Assembly: GCA_021845985.1 (NCBI GenBank)
Contig: JAJZES010000041.1
Span: 1 to 64,000, forward strand
DNA from: Pseudomonadota bacterium
Lineage (GTDB): Bacteria; Pseudomonadota; Alphaproteobacteria; Acetobacterales; Acetobacteraceae
Direction: 5' to 3'
DNA: 64,000 nt
In this document: piece after piece, positions 8,343-17,088 of the stretch
Layout: each line of letters starts with the position of its first letter
Position numbering within the stretch: the stretch's first letter is position 1
Notes under the pieces: model-generated
The model's database searches: none
Told to the model about the DNA's origin: nothing
The model's input: only the letters and a program-made list of their open reading frames with translations
Position numbers and translations under genes: made by a program

Positions 8343-9224
8343 TCATCCGCGCGCCCCGATGCGCTCGCCAAACAGCCCCTGCGGACGCAGCACCAGGAAG
8401 GCGATCATCAGCGCGAACACGAACGCGTCCTTGTAGTCGGAAGAGACGTAGGCGGCGCCGAGGATCTCGGCCAGACCGACGAGCACGCCGCCGCACACCG
8501 CGCCGGGAATGCTGCCGAAGCCGCCGATGATCGCCGCGGCAAACGCCTTCAGCGCCAGCGTGTCGCCCATCGTCACGTCGATGAACCACATCGGCGCCAG
8601 CAGCACCCCGGCGATCCCGGCGAGCAGCGCCACCAGCACCCAGATCATGCCATAGAGGCGCAGCGGGCGAATGCCCATCAGCAGCGCCGTCTCGGCATCC
8701 TGCGCCAGCGCGCGCATCTGCACGCCGAGCGGGGTGGCGTGCAGCAGCGCATGCACGACGCCGACCAGCGCCACGGTGACGGCGATGACGAACACCGCAT
8801 GCAGCGGCAGCGCGACGCCGGCGAGATGGATCGTGCCGCTGCCGACCGGCGAGCGCATCGCCACCGGCAGCGGCCCCCAGACGAGTTGCGCCACGTTCTG
8901 GATCACCATGCCGATGGCGATGGTGCCGATCACGATGGTCACCGGCGGCGCCCCGCGCAGCGGGCGGAACACCGCGGCGAAGAACGCCAGCCCGACCACC
9001 GCCATCGCCGCCGCCGTCGCCAGATACCCCACCGGCAGCCCACCATGCAGCCGCAGCAGCGCCAGCGCCGAGGCGCCGATCATCGCCCCCATCACCGCCA
9101 ACTGGCCGGTGGCGAAATTGACCACACCGGTCGATTCATAGGCCAGTTCGAAGCTCATCGCGATCAGCGCATAGATGCCGCCGACCGCCAGCGCATTGAC
9201 GACAAGCTGCGCGAGTTCGCCCAC
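8343..9224 (-). CDS. livH: Branched-chain amino acid-type ABC transporter permease (LivH-like)
   Basis: 293 residues, highly hydrophobic, with the LivH pattern GGIYALIAMSFELAYESTGVVNFATGQLAVMGA at the N-terminus and IIGGFGSIPGAVCGGVLVGLAE near the C-terminus. It is the second membrane subunit of the importer. Its start follows the binding-protein stop codon by one base, showing tight coupling. Confidence 0.9.
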   Translation of the reverse strand: MGELAQLVVNALAVGGIYALIAMSFELAYESTGVVNFATGQLAVMGAMIGASALALLRLHGGLPVGYLATAAAMAVVGLAFFAAVFRPLRGAPPVTIVIGTIAIGMVIQNVAQLVWGPLPVAMRSPVGSGTIHLAGVALPLHAVFVIAVTVALVGVVHALLHATPLGVQMRALAQDAETALLMGIRPLRLYGMIWVLVALLAGIAGVLLAPMWFIDVTMGDTLALKAFAAAIIGGFGSIPGAVCGGVLVGLAEILGAAYVSSDYKDAFVFALMIAFLVLRPQGLFGERIGARG

Positions 9225-9225
9225 C

Positions 9226-10395
9226 TCACGTCGCGCCCTGCTGGTGGGTCTCGATCAGTTTGAAGGTCTTGCCGCCGGGCACGAAGGCCGCCATCACCAC
9301 GCTGTGCGCCATGTTGCCGAGCGCATCGGTGGTGAAGCGGCGGGTGACGCCGGGATAGTCGGTGACATGGGCGAAATAGTCGCGGATCGCCACCCGGTCG
9401 GGGCCGACCTTGCGCAGCGCATCAGCCAGAATCATCGCCGCGTCGTAGAAGCAGGAGCCGAACGGATCGGCGCCCATGCCGAATTTCTGTTGGAATCGCT
9501 GCATGTAGGAAACGCTCTGCGGGCCGATCGTGTCGCCGAGCATCGCGTCGAGCTCCACCCAGACATCCTTGAGGTCGTCCGGCCCGACCAGATCGAGCAG
9601 CGACGGCACCACGAACGAGGTGTTGCCGATGAACGGCATGGTCAGGCCGAGCGTGTTGCGCTGGCGCAGCACCAGCGCGCCGTCGCGGATGTAGGAGAAG
9701 GCGATCAGCGCCTTGGCGCCAGCATTCTTCAGCGACAGCAGTTGCGGCGCATAGTCGCTGTCGCGCGCGTTGTAGCCGGCGGTCGCCACCACTTTGGCGC
9801 CGGCCTTGATCAGCGCCGCCTCGGTCGATTTCGCCGTCGCCGTGCCGTAATCGTCGAGCACATGGATGATGCCGATATCGGTAAGCCCTAGACGCTTGGC
9901 GGTGAATGCGCCGATCGCCTCGCCGGCCAGCGTATCCTGCGGCCGGATGCGGAACATCCACGGATCGTGCCGGGCGGCAATGGCGATGGCGCCGCCGGCA
10001 TAGACGGTCGGAATCGCCGCCCGCGCCACCTGCGGCTCGACGGCCAGATTCTGCACCGTGTAGCTGCTCAGGAAAATGAACGGCGGGGCGAGTTGCTCGG
10101 CCAGCTTGATGAAGGCGTTGACGGCAACGCTGGTGGAGGCGCCGGTATCCTCAAACGCGATGCGGAAGGTTTTGCCGTTGATGCCGCCGGCGGCGTTGAT
10201 GTCGGCCACGGCGAGCTGCAGTGCGTCGTAGTACTGCAGGCCGGAACTGGCCAGGATGCCGGTGATCGGCACCGTGGCGCCGACCACGATTTCGTCCGCC
10301 GCGCCGGCGCGGCGCCCGGCAAAGGCCGCCGCCGCCCCCGCCGCCGCCCCCGCCAGAACGCTGCGCCGCCGCACCCCTGTCCGCTCGTTCGCCAT
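9226..10395 (-). CDS. ABC transporter substrate-binding protein, Leu/Ile/Val-binding family
   Basis: 389 residues. The N-terminus VRRRSVLAG followed by an Ala-rich hydrophobic stretch looks like a twin-arginine signal peptide, with processing probably after AGA near residue 33. The mature part has the type I periplasmic binding fold of LivK/AmiC proteins, with IVVGATVPITGILASSG and an early ITGI/GLQYYDAL region. TAT export fits folded periplasmic delivery. The substrate is not evident; the downstream CoA ligase and oxidase suggest an organic acid or a hydrophobic ester rather than an amino acid. It lies ten bases after the FAD oxidase gene. Confidence 0.88.
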   Translation of the reverse strand: MANERTGVRRRSVLAGAAAGAAAAFAGRRAGAADEIVVGATVPITGILASSGLQYYDALQLAVADINAAGGINGKTFRIAFEDTGASTSVAVNAFIKLAEQLAPPFIFLSSYTVQNLAVEPQVARAAIPTVYAGGAIAIAARHDPWMFRIRPQDTLAGEAIGAFTAKRLGLTDIGIIHVLDDYGTATAKSTEAALIKAGAKVVATAGYNARDSDYAPQLLSLKNAGAKALIAFSYIRDGALVLRQRNTLGLTMPFIGNTSFVVPSLLDLVGPDDLKDVWVELDAMLGDTIGPQSVSYMQRFQQKFGMGADPFGSCFYDAAMILADALRKVGPDRVAIRDYFAHVTDYPGVTRRFTTDALGNMAHSVVMAAFVPGGKTFKLIETHQQGAT

Positions 10396-10405
10396 GCCGC
10401 CCTCC

Positions 10406-11938
10406 CTACAATCCGAGTACGCCTGGGTTCATTATCCGGTCCGGGTCCATCTGCCGCTTCAGCGCCGCCCAGGCGGTGCGCGTCCCGTCCGGCAGCCCGG
10501 CGGCGGCGTCGTAGTACCGGCCGATCTGGAAATGCGCCGCCCCGGCGGCGTCGAGCGCCGCGGTGATGCGCCGGCGCAGCGCATGCGCCGCGTCCCGCGC
10601 CGCCGGGTTGGCCGGGCGGGCGCCATAGGCCGCCACCTGCTCCGGCGTCACCAGCCGGCGCTGCAGCGGTGCCAGCGCATCGGGCCAGAACAGTTGCGGC
10701 TCGATCACCACACGACTGCCCATCAGCACCATCAGCAAACTGGCGCGGATGGCGTGCGCGCGCATGTCGTCCGCCGCCGCAGCCAGTGCCGCGGTGGCGG
10801 CGGCGAAGCCGGCGGCGGCGACATCGCGCGCGAACACGCCATGCAGCGGCAACCACGCCTCGCCGTCCGGGCCGAGCAGCGCCTTGATGCGGCGGAACGG
10901 GCGGGCGCGGGTGACGCGCGGCAGCGTGTCGGGCAGCATCTCGCCGCCCAGCGCCGCGGCATGCGCCGCGGCGGCGGCAAGCGTCTCGGCCACTGCCGCG
11001 GCGCTGCCGTCGGCGGAAAGATTGAGCGACCAGCGCAGATCGGCGACGAAGGCGCGTCCGGCGCGCGCCGTGCGCAGCATTCCGCCGACGCGCCCGAGCA
11101 GGCCGCCCGGCGCGCGCAGCAGGTCGCCGGCCAGCGCCGCGCTTTCCAGCACCGAGAAGCCGCTGCGCGCAAGATTGGCGTGGGTCAGCGGATCGAACAC
11201 GAAGGCCTCGCCGAGACCGGGCAGCGCGGCGACCGCCAGCAGCGCGGCGAGCGCCGCCTCGCCGGTGTCGAAGCCGAAGGCGGCGAAGCCGGTCGCCGCC
11301 GGCGCCGCCATCAGGCCGAGCGTCACCGCGGTACGGATGCCGAAGGCGCCGCAATCGCCGGCCAGCGGCTGCGGCGCGGCGCGGCCGCCGATGCGCGCGT
11401 CGCGGCCGATCCGCCGCAATTCGCCGGTGCCGTCCACCAGCTCGCTCGCAAGCAGCGTCGCATCGCCCAGCGCGCCATGGCCGGCGGCGCCGAAGAACCC
11501 GCCATTCTGCGCCGCCAGCCCGCCCAGCGTGGCGCCGATGCCGGACAGCGGGCCGAAGCTCGGCACCCGCAGCCCGTGCTCCTCCAGCGCCGCATGCAGC
11601 GCCGCCCAGGTGGTGCCGGCGCCGGCGGTAACGGTCATCGCCGCGCGGTCGATGGCGATGTCGTGCAGCGCCTGCGTCGCCACCACCGCGGCCGGCGCCT
11701 CGCCCGGCGTGACGCCGCCGGTATAGGACCAGCCGCCGCCGCGCGGCACCAGCGCAATCCCCTCGCGGCGCGCCACCCGCACCAGCGCCGCCACCTGCCC
11801 GGCATCCGCCGGCTGCAGCACCGCGACGTCGGGTGCCGCCGCCGGGCCGGCAAGGTCGGAGGAAAGCACGGCGCAGTCGGCAGCATCCGTGACGATGCGC
11901 AGACCGGGCAGCGCGGCGCGAAAGGCGGCGGCGCTCAT
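10406..11938 (-). CDS. FAD-linked oxidase (GlcD/D-lactate dehydrogenase-like)
   Basis: 510 residues. The FAD-binding type 4 domain spans about 30-165, with LVPRGGGWSYTGG and FGPLSGIGATLGGLAAQNGG, the dinucleotide and pyrophosphate-contacting motifs of the vanillyl-alcohol oxidase superfamily. The C-terminal end KRQMDPDRIMNPGVLGL is the usual closing motif of glycolate/D-lactate oxidases and related flavoenzymes. It should oxidise a hydroxy acid, alcohol or phenolic substrate. The start overlaps the stop of the double hydrolase gene as ATGA. Its exact substrate cannot be read from sequence. Confidence 0.85.
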   Translation of the reverse strand: MSAAAFRAALPGLRIVTDAADCAVLSSDLAGPAAAPDVAVLQPADAGQVAALVRVARREGIALVPRGGGWSYTGGVTPGEAPAAVVATQALHDIAIDRAAMTVTAGAGTTWAALHAALEEHGLRVPSFGPLSGIGATLGGLAAQNGGFFGAAGHGALGDATLLASELVDGTGELRRIGRDARIGGRAAPQPLAGDCGAFGIRTAVTLGLMAAPAATGFAAFGFDTGEAALAALLAVAALPGLGEAFVFDPLTHANLARSGFSVLESAALAGDLLRAPGGLLGRVGGMLRTARAGRAFVADLRWSLNLSADGSAAAVAETLAAAAAHAAALGGEMLPDTLPRVTRARPFRRIKALLGPDGEAWLPLHGVFARDVAAAGFAAATAALAAAADDMRAHAIRASLLMVLMGSRVVIEPQLFWPDALAPLQRRLVTPEQVAAYGARPANPAARDAAHALRRRITAALDAAGAAHFQIGRYYDAAAGLPDGTRTAWAALKRQMDPDRIMNPGVLGL

Positions 11939-13542
11939 CGCCCCGTCTCGGCCAGGATTGCCCCGGCGAGGATCGCGGCGGCGAGATCGCGCGGATCATC
12001 CGGCAGCACCGCGGTCGGCAGGCCGAGCGGTGTCAGCAGCGCCGCCCAGGGATGTCCTGGCCGGGTCAGCAGATGCGTCCCCGGCGGCGGGCGGAGCGGT
12101 TCGGCGAGCACCGCGGCGAGGGTGGCGCGCCCGGCGGTGCCGCCGCGCAGCCAGTCGGTCAGCACCGCCTGCATGGCGCCGAGATCGGCCTCGCTGCCGG
12201 CATCAATGGCGTGCGACGGCGTCCGCGTGTGCCACGGCCGCCACAGCCCGGCGTCGCGCAACTGATGCCAGGCGGCGAGCAGGTGGCCGCCATGCTCGCA
12301 CGGCGCGACGTCGGCGAAATGCTGCAGCACGCCGTCCCGCGCCGCATCCGGCAGCGGATCGACCAGCACCAGCGGGCAGCCCGAAGCCGTGGCCAGGGCG
12401 CCACCGACGGCGCCGCTCTCGCCGATCGCCGCGACCAGATCGGGCGGTGCGGGGAGCGCCGCGCCGATCGCCTGCGCCATTGCGGCCGGGGTGGCGGCGT
12501 CGGCCAGCGCCGAGGCGCCGAAACCCGGCAGGTCGGCGGCAATCACCGTCCACTCGGCGTCGAATGCCCGCCCGAGCGGCGCCAGCGCCCGCGCGCTGCC
12601 GGGGATCGGCGGCAGCAGCACCAGCCGCCGCTTGCCGCTCCCCCAGCGTCGCAGGCCGATCACCCCGCCCGGCACCCGCGCCACCAAATCCGCCGGCGCG
12701 GCGCTGCCGCCCTCTCCCGCGTCACCGGCGGCCAGCGCGGCGGCGATGGCGTCGGCCCAGGCCGCATTATCGACGCCGAGCCGGCGCACGCCGATATGCG
12801 CCGGCAGCGGCGGCAGCGCGTCGAGATGGCTGAACAGCAGATCGTCCTGGCGCGCCATCACCGTCGTCGGCACCGCGACACGCGCCAGCGCCGCCGCGCC
12901 GGGGAAGCGGAACGCCGCCGCATAGGCGGCGCGATAGGCGTCGCCAGCGGCGAGGAAATCCACCACCCCCGCCTGGCGCACCGCCAGCGACGCCAGCGGG
13001 CGGTCCAGCCGGGCACAGTCGGCGCGCAGGTCCCACGGGAACACGGTGAACTGGTCCTTCACCCGGCTCCACAGCCACGCCAGATGGCTGCCGTCCCAGT
13101 GCGGGCGGAACGGCGCCAGATAGCCGCCGAGACAGGCCGCCGCCTCGGCCGGCTGGAACAGCGCGTAGCCGTCCAGCGCCAGCGCCGTCACCCGCTCCGG
13201 CCAGCCGAGCGCCGCGGCGACGGCAATCGCCGCGCCGGTGTGGCTGCCATAAAGCGCCAGCCGGCCGATGCCGAGCGCGTCGCAGGTCGCCATCAGCGCG
13301 GCGGCAAAATCCGTCGCGTCCGGCCGCGGCAGCGCCAGCGGAGCGGACCAGCCGAAGCCGGGGGTATCGAAGGCATACACGGTGAAGCGCCCGGCCAGCG
13401 CGGCGCCGAGCCGCAGCAACGCCACCGCCGAGCGCGGCGAGGCATGCAGCAGCCCGACCGGCGGACCGGCGCCGAAGCGACGATAGCCGACCTCGCGGCC
13501 ATCGGCCGTGGTGACGATGCGCGGGGCGGTATCGAGTTGCAT
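11935..13542 (-). CDS. Tandem two-domain alpha/beta-hydrolase
   Basis: 535 residues, about twice the usual length, made of two alpha/beta-hydrolase folds. The first (about 1-275) has an oxyanion-type GLLHASPRS, DTPGFGWS, and an elbow reading G99-S-H101-T-G103, which puts His where the nucleophilic Ser normally sits. The second (about 285-535) has LPPIPGS, ADLPGFGAS and the elbow G374-E-S376-G-A378, a normal serine position. One domain may thus be catalytically altered and the other active as an esterase, thioesterase or C-C hydrolase. ATG start two bases after the acyl-CoA ligase stop codon. Located between ligase and oxidase genes, it should act in the same catabolic route. Confidence 0.8.
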   Translation of the reverse strand: MQLDTAPRIVTTADGREVGYRRFGAGPPVGLLHASPRSAVALLRLGAALAGRFTVYAFDTPGFGWSAPLALPRPDATDFAAALMATCDALGIGRLALYGSHTGAAIAVAAALGWPERVTALALDGYALFQPAEAAACLGGYLAPFRPHWDGSHLAWLWSRVKDQFTVFPWDLRADCARLDRPLASLAVRQAGVVDFLAAGDAYRAAYAAAFRFPGAAALARVAVPTTVMARQDDLLFSHLDALPPLPAHIGVRRLGVDNAAWADAIAAALAAGDAGEGGSAAPADLVARVPGGVIGLRRWGSGKRRLVLLPPIPGSARALAPLGRAFDAEWTVIAADLPGFGASALADAATPAAMAQAIGAALPAPPDLVAAIGESGAVGGALATASGCPLVLVDPLPDAARDGVLQHFADVAPCEHGGHLLAAWHQLRDAGLWRPWHTRTPSHAIDAGSEADLGAMQAVLTDWLRGGTAGRATLAAVLAEPLRPPPGTHLLTRPGHPWAALLTPLGLPTAVLPDDPRDLAAAILAGAILAETGR

Positions 13543-13544
13543 GG

Positions 13545-15083
13545 CTAGACCTGCTGCCGCAGTTCGGTCTTCAGCACCTTGCCGGCGGCGTTGCGCGGCA
13601 GCGCCTCGATGAAGGCGATCTGCCGCGGCACTTTGTGCCCGGCCAGCGACTGCTTGCAGGCGGCGAGCAAATCCGCCGCCGCCAGCGCCGCCCCCGGCTG
13701 CGGCACGACGAAGGCGCGGCCGACCTCGCCCCAGTAATCGTCCGGCACGCCGACCACCGCGGCTTCCTTGACGCCGGGCAGGCGGAACAGGAACTCCTCG
13801 ATCTCGCGCGGATAGACGTTGACGCCGCCGGAGATGTACATGTCCTTCTTGCGATCGACGAGATAGAAAAATCCCTCGTCGTCCTGGCGCGCCAGATCGC
13901 CGGCCGAGAACCAGCCGTCACGCAGGCTCGCCGCCGTCGCCTCCGGCTGATTCCAATAGCCGAGGAACAGGCAGGGTGACTCGTTGTACAGCTCACCGAC
14001 CGCGCCCGGCGCCACCGGGGCGCCGGCATCGTCGAGCAGGCGAATCCGGTTGAGCGGAAACGGCTGGCCGACGCACTGGGTCTTTCGCAACTGGTCGGCC
14101 GGGCGCAGGCTGCTGACGACGCCGCCCTCGGTCGAGCCGTAGCATTCGTGCAGAATGCCGTCGCCAAAATAGCCGACGATGCGCTCCTTGGTCGCCTGCG
14201 CCAGCGGCGCCGCGTTGGACACCAGCGCCTTCAGCGCGACGCCGCGCCAGCGGTCGAGCACGGGTGCCTCCAGCGCGAAGATGGCGTGGAAATGCGTCGG
14301 CACCATGAACGTCCCGGCGGCGCCGCTCTCGTGCAACTTGCGCAGCGCCGTCTCCGGCTCGAAGCGCGCCAGGATCTCGCAGGAACCGCCGAAGAACACC
14401 GCGGCATGGGCGAAGCTGAAGCCGGCGCCATGGAACAGCGGCGCAATGGCCAGATAGTGGTCATCGGGTCCGTAGCAGCCGTATTCGGAGGCCATGCAGA
14501 ACGCCACCATGACGCGCGAGCGGTGCGGCAGCACCACGCCGCGCGGCTTGCCGGTGGTGCCCGAGGTATAGGGCATGCAGAACGCATCCCATTCGGCGAC
14601 CGGCGGCAGCACCGGCGCGCCATGCGCCGTGGCCAGCAGCGCCTCGTAGTCGGGGCCGATGACGATGATGCGTTCCAGCGCCGGGCAATCGGCATCGGCC
14701 AGCAGCGACGCCGTCTCGGGCGTGGCGAAGGCGACGCGGGCGCCGCAATCATTGAGGATGTAGGCCAGTTCTGCGGTGGTCTGGCGCGGGTTGGGGGTGG
14801 CGACGATGATGCCGGCCTCGGACAGTCCATCGACGATCTCGATGAACTCCAGGCAGTTGCCGGCGACGATCGCGGCGCGGTCGCCCGGCCGCAGCCCCAG
14901 CCCCTGCAGCGCCAGAATGGAAACTTTGTCGATGCGCGCGACAAGCTGCGCGTAGCTCAAACGGCGCTCGCCGCAGATCAGCGCAGTCTTGCCGGGATGG
15001 CGCGCCATGCTGGCCTTGATCCCCGACGCCATGGTGATCGGGCGGAAGGTTGCCGGCAGCGTGACGCTGCGCGCGCCGCTCAT
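13545..15083 (-). CDS. AMP-forming acyl-CoA synthetase
   Basis: 512 residues of the adenylate-forming (ANL) superfamily. The phosphate loop is TSGTTGKPRGV (173-183), the adenine motif is ECYGSTEGG, the hinge region reads GWFSAGDLARQDDEGFFYLVDRKKDMYISGGVNVYPREIE-like (about 395-435), and the catalytic lysine lies in NAAGKVLK near the C-terminus. It should activate a carboxylate as its CoA thioester. I chose the ATG at 15083 because it overlaps the amidohydrolase stop codon as ATGA; the longer open frame upstream overlaps that gene. Medium or long-chain, aryl or branched acids are all possible. Confidence 0.9.
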   Translation of the reverse strand: MSGARSVTLPATFRPITMASGIKASMARHPGKTALICGERRLSYAQLVARIDKVSILALQGLGLRPGDRAAIVAGNCLEFIEIVDGLSEAGIIVATPNPRQTTAELAYILNDCGARVAFATPETASLLADADCPALERIIVIGPDYEALLATAHGAPVLPPVAEWDAFCMPYTSGTTGKPRGVVLPHRSRVMVAFCMASEYGCYGPDDHYLAIAPLFHGAGFSFAHAAVFFGGSCEILARFEPETALRKLHESGAAGTFMVPTHFHAIFALEAPVLDRWRGVALKALVSNAAPLAQATKERIVGYFGDGILHECYGSTEGGVVSSLRPADQLRKTQCVGQPFPLNRIRLLDDAGAPVAPGAVGELYNESPCLFLGYWNQPEATAASLRDGWFSAGDLARQDDEGFFYLVDRKKDMYISGGVNVYPREIEEFLFRLPGVKEAAVVGVPDDYWGEVGRAFVVPQPGAALAAADLLAACKQSLAGHKVPRQIAFIEALPRNAAGKVLKTELRQQV

Positions 15084-15958
15084 GCGTCGGCGCCGCCGGC
15101 GGTCGGTGGCAGGCGGAACACCCGCTCGGCGGCGTCGCGCAGCAGCGCCCGCCGCGACTCCGGGCGCAGATTCAGCGCCGCAATCTCGCGCATCGCCCGC
15201 TCCGGGTCGATCACCGGCCAGTCGGTGCCGAACAGCACCTTGCCCCGGCCATAGCTGTCGAGATAGCGCACGAGCTGTTTCGGCCAGTGCTTGGGTGCGT
15301 AGGCATCGACGCCGATGAAGACGTTCTCGTGCTTCCACGCCATGGCGATCATCTCATCGGTCCACGGCACGCCGACATGAATGCCGAGCAGCCGCAGTTC
15401 GGGGAAGTCGATGGCGACGGTGTCCAGACAGATCGGCCGGCCAACACTCGGCAGCCGGCGCTCGCGCGAATAGACGAGGTTCTGGCCGACCTGCATCATG
15501 ATCGGGATGTCGAGCTCGCAGCATTTGGCGTAGTACGGATAGTAGCGGGCATGGTCGGGGGCCAGCCCGAACCAGTGCGGATAGAGATGCGCGCCGACGA
15601 AGCCGTAGTCCTTGACTGCGGATTCCAGATCGCGCAGGCCCGCCATGCCGCGCGTCGGGTCGATGCCGGCAAGGCCGGAAAAGCGCTCGGGATGACTCTG
15701 GCAAACTTCCGCGACGCGCTGATAGGGAATCTCGAACGAGCCGCGCATGTTGAGATCGCCGGCGCGCACCGCGATCAGCAGCGCGCGGGCGATGCCGGCG
15801 CGGTCCATCTTGAGCAGATAGTCGCTGACCGGAACGCCGTCGCGCATTTCGGGTGGCATGCGCACCTGTTCCTTGAACGCCGCGTCGAGGCCGGTGCGGT
15901 TGAGCCGCACCTCCTCCGGCGTGAACAGGTTGCAGACGATGTCGATCGCTAAGACCAT
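15080..15958 (-). CDS. Amidohydrolase-2 family protein, atypical metal motif
   Basis: 292 residues with the TIM-barrel layout of amidohydrolase family 2 (ACMSD/gamma-resorcylate decarboxylase relatives): VGAHLYPHWFG, GIHVGVPW and FGTDWPV carry the usual barrel His and Asp. The first strand reads IDIVCNLFTP (5-14), where most members have an HxH (or ExH) zinc motif, so the usual first metal ligands are absent. It might be metal-independent, bind metal differently, or be non-catalytic. It is the first gene of the operon, transcribed from the promoter at 15985-16014, divergently from the IclR regulator. Confidence 0.8.
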   Translation of the reverse strand: MVLAIDIVCNLFTPEEVRLNRTGLDAAFKEQVRMPPEMRDGVPVSDYLLKMDRAGIARALLIAVRAGDLNMRGSFEIPYQRVAEVCQSHPERFSGLAGIDPTRGMAGLRDLESAVKDYGFVGAHLYPHWFGLAPDHARYYPYYAKCCELDIPIMMQVGQNLVYSRERRLPSVGRPICLDTVAIDFPELRLLGIHVGVPWTDEMIAMAWKHENVFIGVDAYAPKHWPKQLVRYLDSYGRGKVLFGTDWPVIDPERAMREIAALNLRPESRRALLRDAAERVFRLPPTAGGADA

Positions 15959-15984
15959 CGCGCTTCCGCCTTGTTGGGCGGGTC

Positions 15985-16014
15985 ATTTAGCGGCCCCTGC
16001 GCCGCCGCTGTCAA
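15985..16014 (-). promoter_or_regulatory. Putative promoter of the catabolic operon
   Basis: Read on the minus strand, TTGACA (complement of 16009-16014) and CTAAAT (complement of 15985-15990) are 18 bases apart, with transcription expected to start near 15978, about 20 bases before the amidohydrolase ATG. The -35 is a perfect match. The operator-like sites lie just upstream of it, an arrangement that fits activation by an IclR-type protein. Confidence 0.5.
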
Positions 16015-16027
16015 CGGCGATTTGTGC

Positions 16028-16068
16028 TATACGAAATTACCAGGGGCCATGATTCCGTTATACGGAAT
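16028..16068. promoter_or_regulatory. Operator-like palindrome plus half-site in the IclR/operon intergenic region
   Basis: ATTCCGTTATACGGAAT at 16052-16068 is a perfect inverted repeat (7-base arms ATTCCGT/ACGGAAT around TAT). A related sequence TATACGAAAT at 16028-16037 repeats the centre and right arm. The two TAT centres are 31 bases apart, three helical turns, so bound proteins would sit on the same face of DNA. The pair lies between the divergent amidohydrolase operon and the IclR gene, about 15-55 bases upstream of the operon -35 box. Binding by the adjacent regulator is inference. Confidence 0.6.
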
Positions 16069-16110
16069 TATGCCTTGACCGGCCCGCCCCGGCGCGGCAC
16101 CTCATCGGTC

Positions 16111-16980
16111 ATGGAACAGCGATCGACGGCGCGACGCGGTGGCGGGGCGCAGACGGTGGACCGGGCGCTCGGATTGCTGCGGCTGATCGCCGCCGGCCCG
16201 GTGGAGGGCATGCGCCTGTCCGATCTCGCCGTGCAGGCGGCACTCGACCCCGCCACCACCCACCGGCTGGTCACCAGCCTGGTGCGCAACGGCTTCGCCG
16301 AGCAGGACGCGGCGACGCGGCGCTATGTGCTCGGCCTGGAACTGTATTCGCTCGCCGCCACTGCCTCCAACCGCCACGATCTGGTGGCGGTGGCGCGTGA
16401 GGCGCTGCGCCGGCTGAGTGCGGCGACCGGCGACACCGCGACGCTGTGTCTGCGCGCCGGCAATGATCTGGTCTGCGTCGATGTCGAGACCGGCGATTTC
16501 CCGATCCGCACGCTGCCGATGGATCTCGGCTCGCGCCGGCCGATCGGCGCCGGCGCCTCGGGCCTCGCGGTGCTGGCGGCGCTGCCCGCGTTCGAGGCGG
16601 CGCGGGTGCTGGAACGCAATGCCCCGCGGCTCGCCGGCGTTCCCGGACAGGATGCGCAGACCCGGCAGGACGCGCTGGCCGCCTGCCGCGCCGCCGGCTA
16701 TGCGCTGGCGCCGGAGGAACCGCTCGGCCGCATCCTGGGCATTGCCGTGGCGCTGAGCAACCGGCGCGGCTGGCCGCAATCGGCGCTGACGCTGAGCGGC
16801 ATTCCAGAGCGCTTCGCCGGCACCCGGGCCGCCGAACTGGCGGCACTGGTGATCGCCGAGGCGCGCGCCATCGAACAAACCATGTGGCGCATCCCCGATG
16901 CGAACCGCCACAACTCACGCTGGTCGCCACGGGCCGGCGCCGCCCGCCCGGCACCGGCGCCGTCCGCCGACCCCGACTGA
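16111..16980 (+). CDS. IclR family transcriptional regulator
   Basis: 289 residues. The N-terminal winged helix (about 12-75) has TVDRALGLLRLIAAGP, MRLSDLAVQAALDPATTHRLVTSLVRNGF, and the C-terminal IclR effector domain follows (about 85-255, with LRAGNDLVCVDVETG and LGSRRPIGAGASGLAVLAALP). I chose the ATG at 16111; the frame is open further upstream, but that would place the operator sequence inside the coding region. It is divergent from the catabolic operon and very probably controls it, with a substrate or intermediate of that pathway as effector. The last 25 residues are Pro/Ala-rich and probably disordered. Confidence 0.9.
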   Translation: MEQRSTARRGGGAQTVDRALGLLRLIAAGPVEGMRLSDLAVQAALDPATTHRLVTSLVRNGFAEQDAATRRYVLGLELYSLAATASNRHDLVAVAREALRRLSAATGDTATLCLRAGNDLVCVDVETGDFPIRTLPMDLGSRRPIGAGASGLAVLAALPAFEAARVLERNAPRLAGVPGQDAQTRQDALAACRAAGYALAPEEPLGRILGIAVALSNRRGWPQSALTLSGIPERFAGTRAAELAALVIAEARAIEQTMWRIPDANRHNSRWSPRAGAARPAPAPSADPD

Positions 16981-17088
16981 CCGGCATTACCCTCTCCGGC
17001 TTCACCCGCGACGAAAGCTCAAACGCATTGCGCATGGCCCCCGATCGCGACGCCCGGCGGGCGGCGGCGCAGTTTCTCTACGGCGCCG

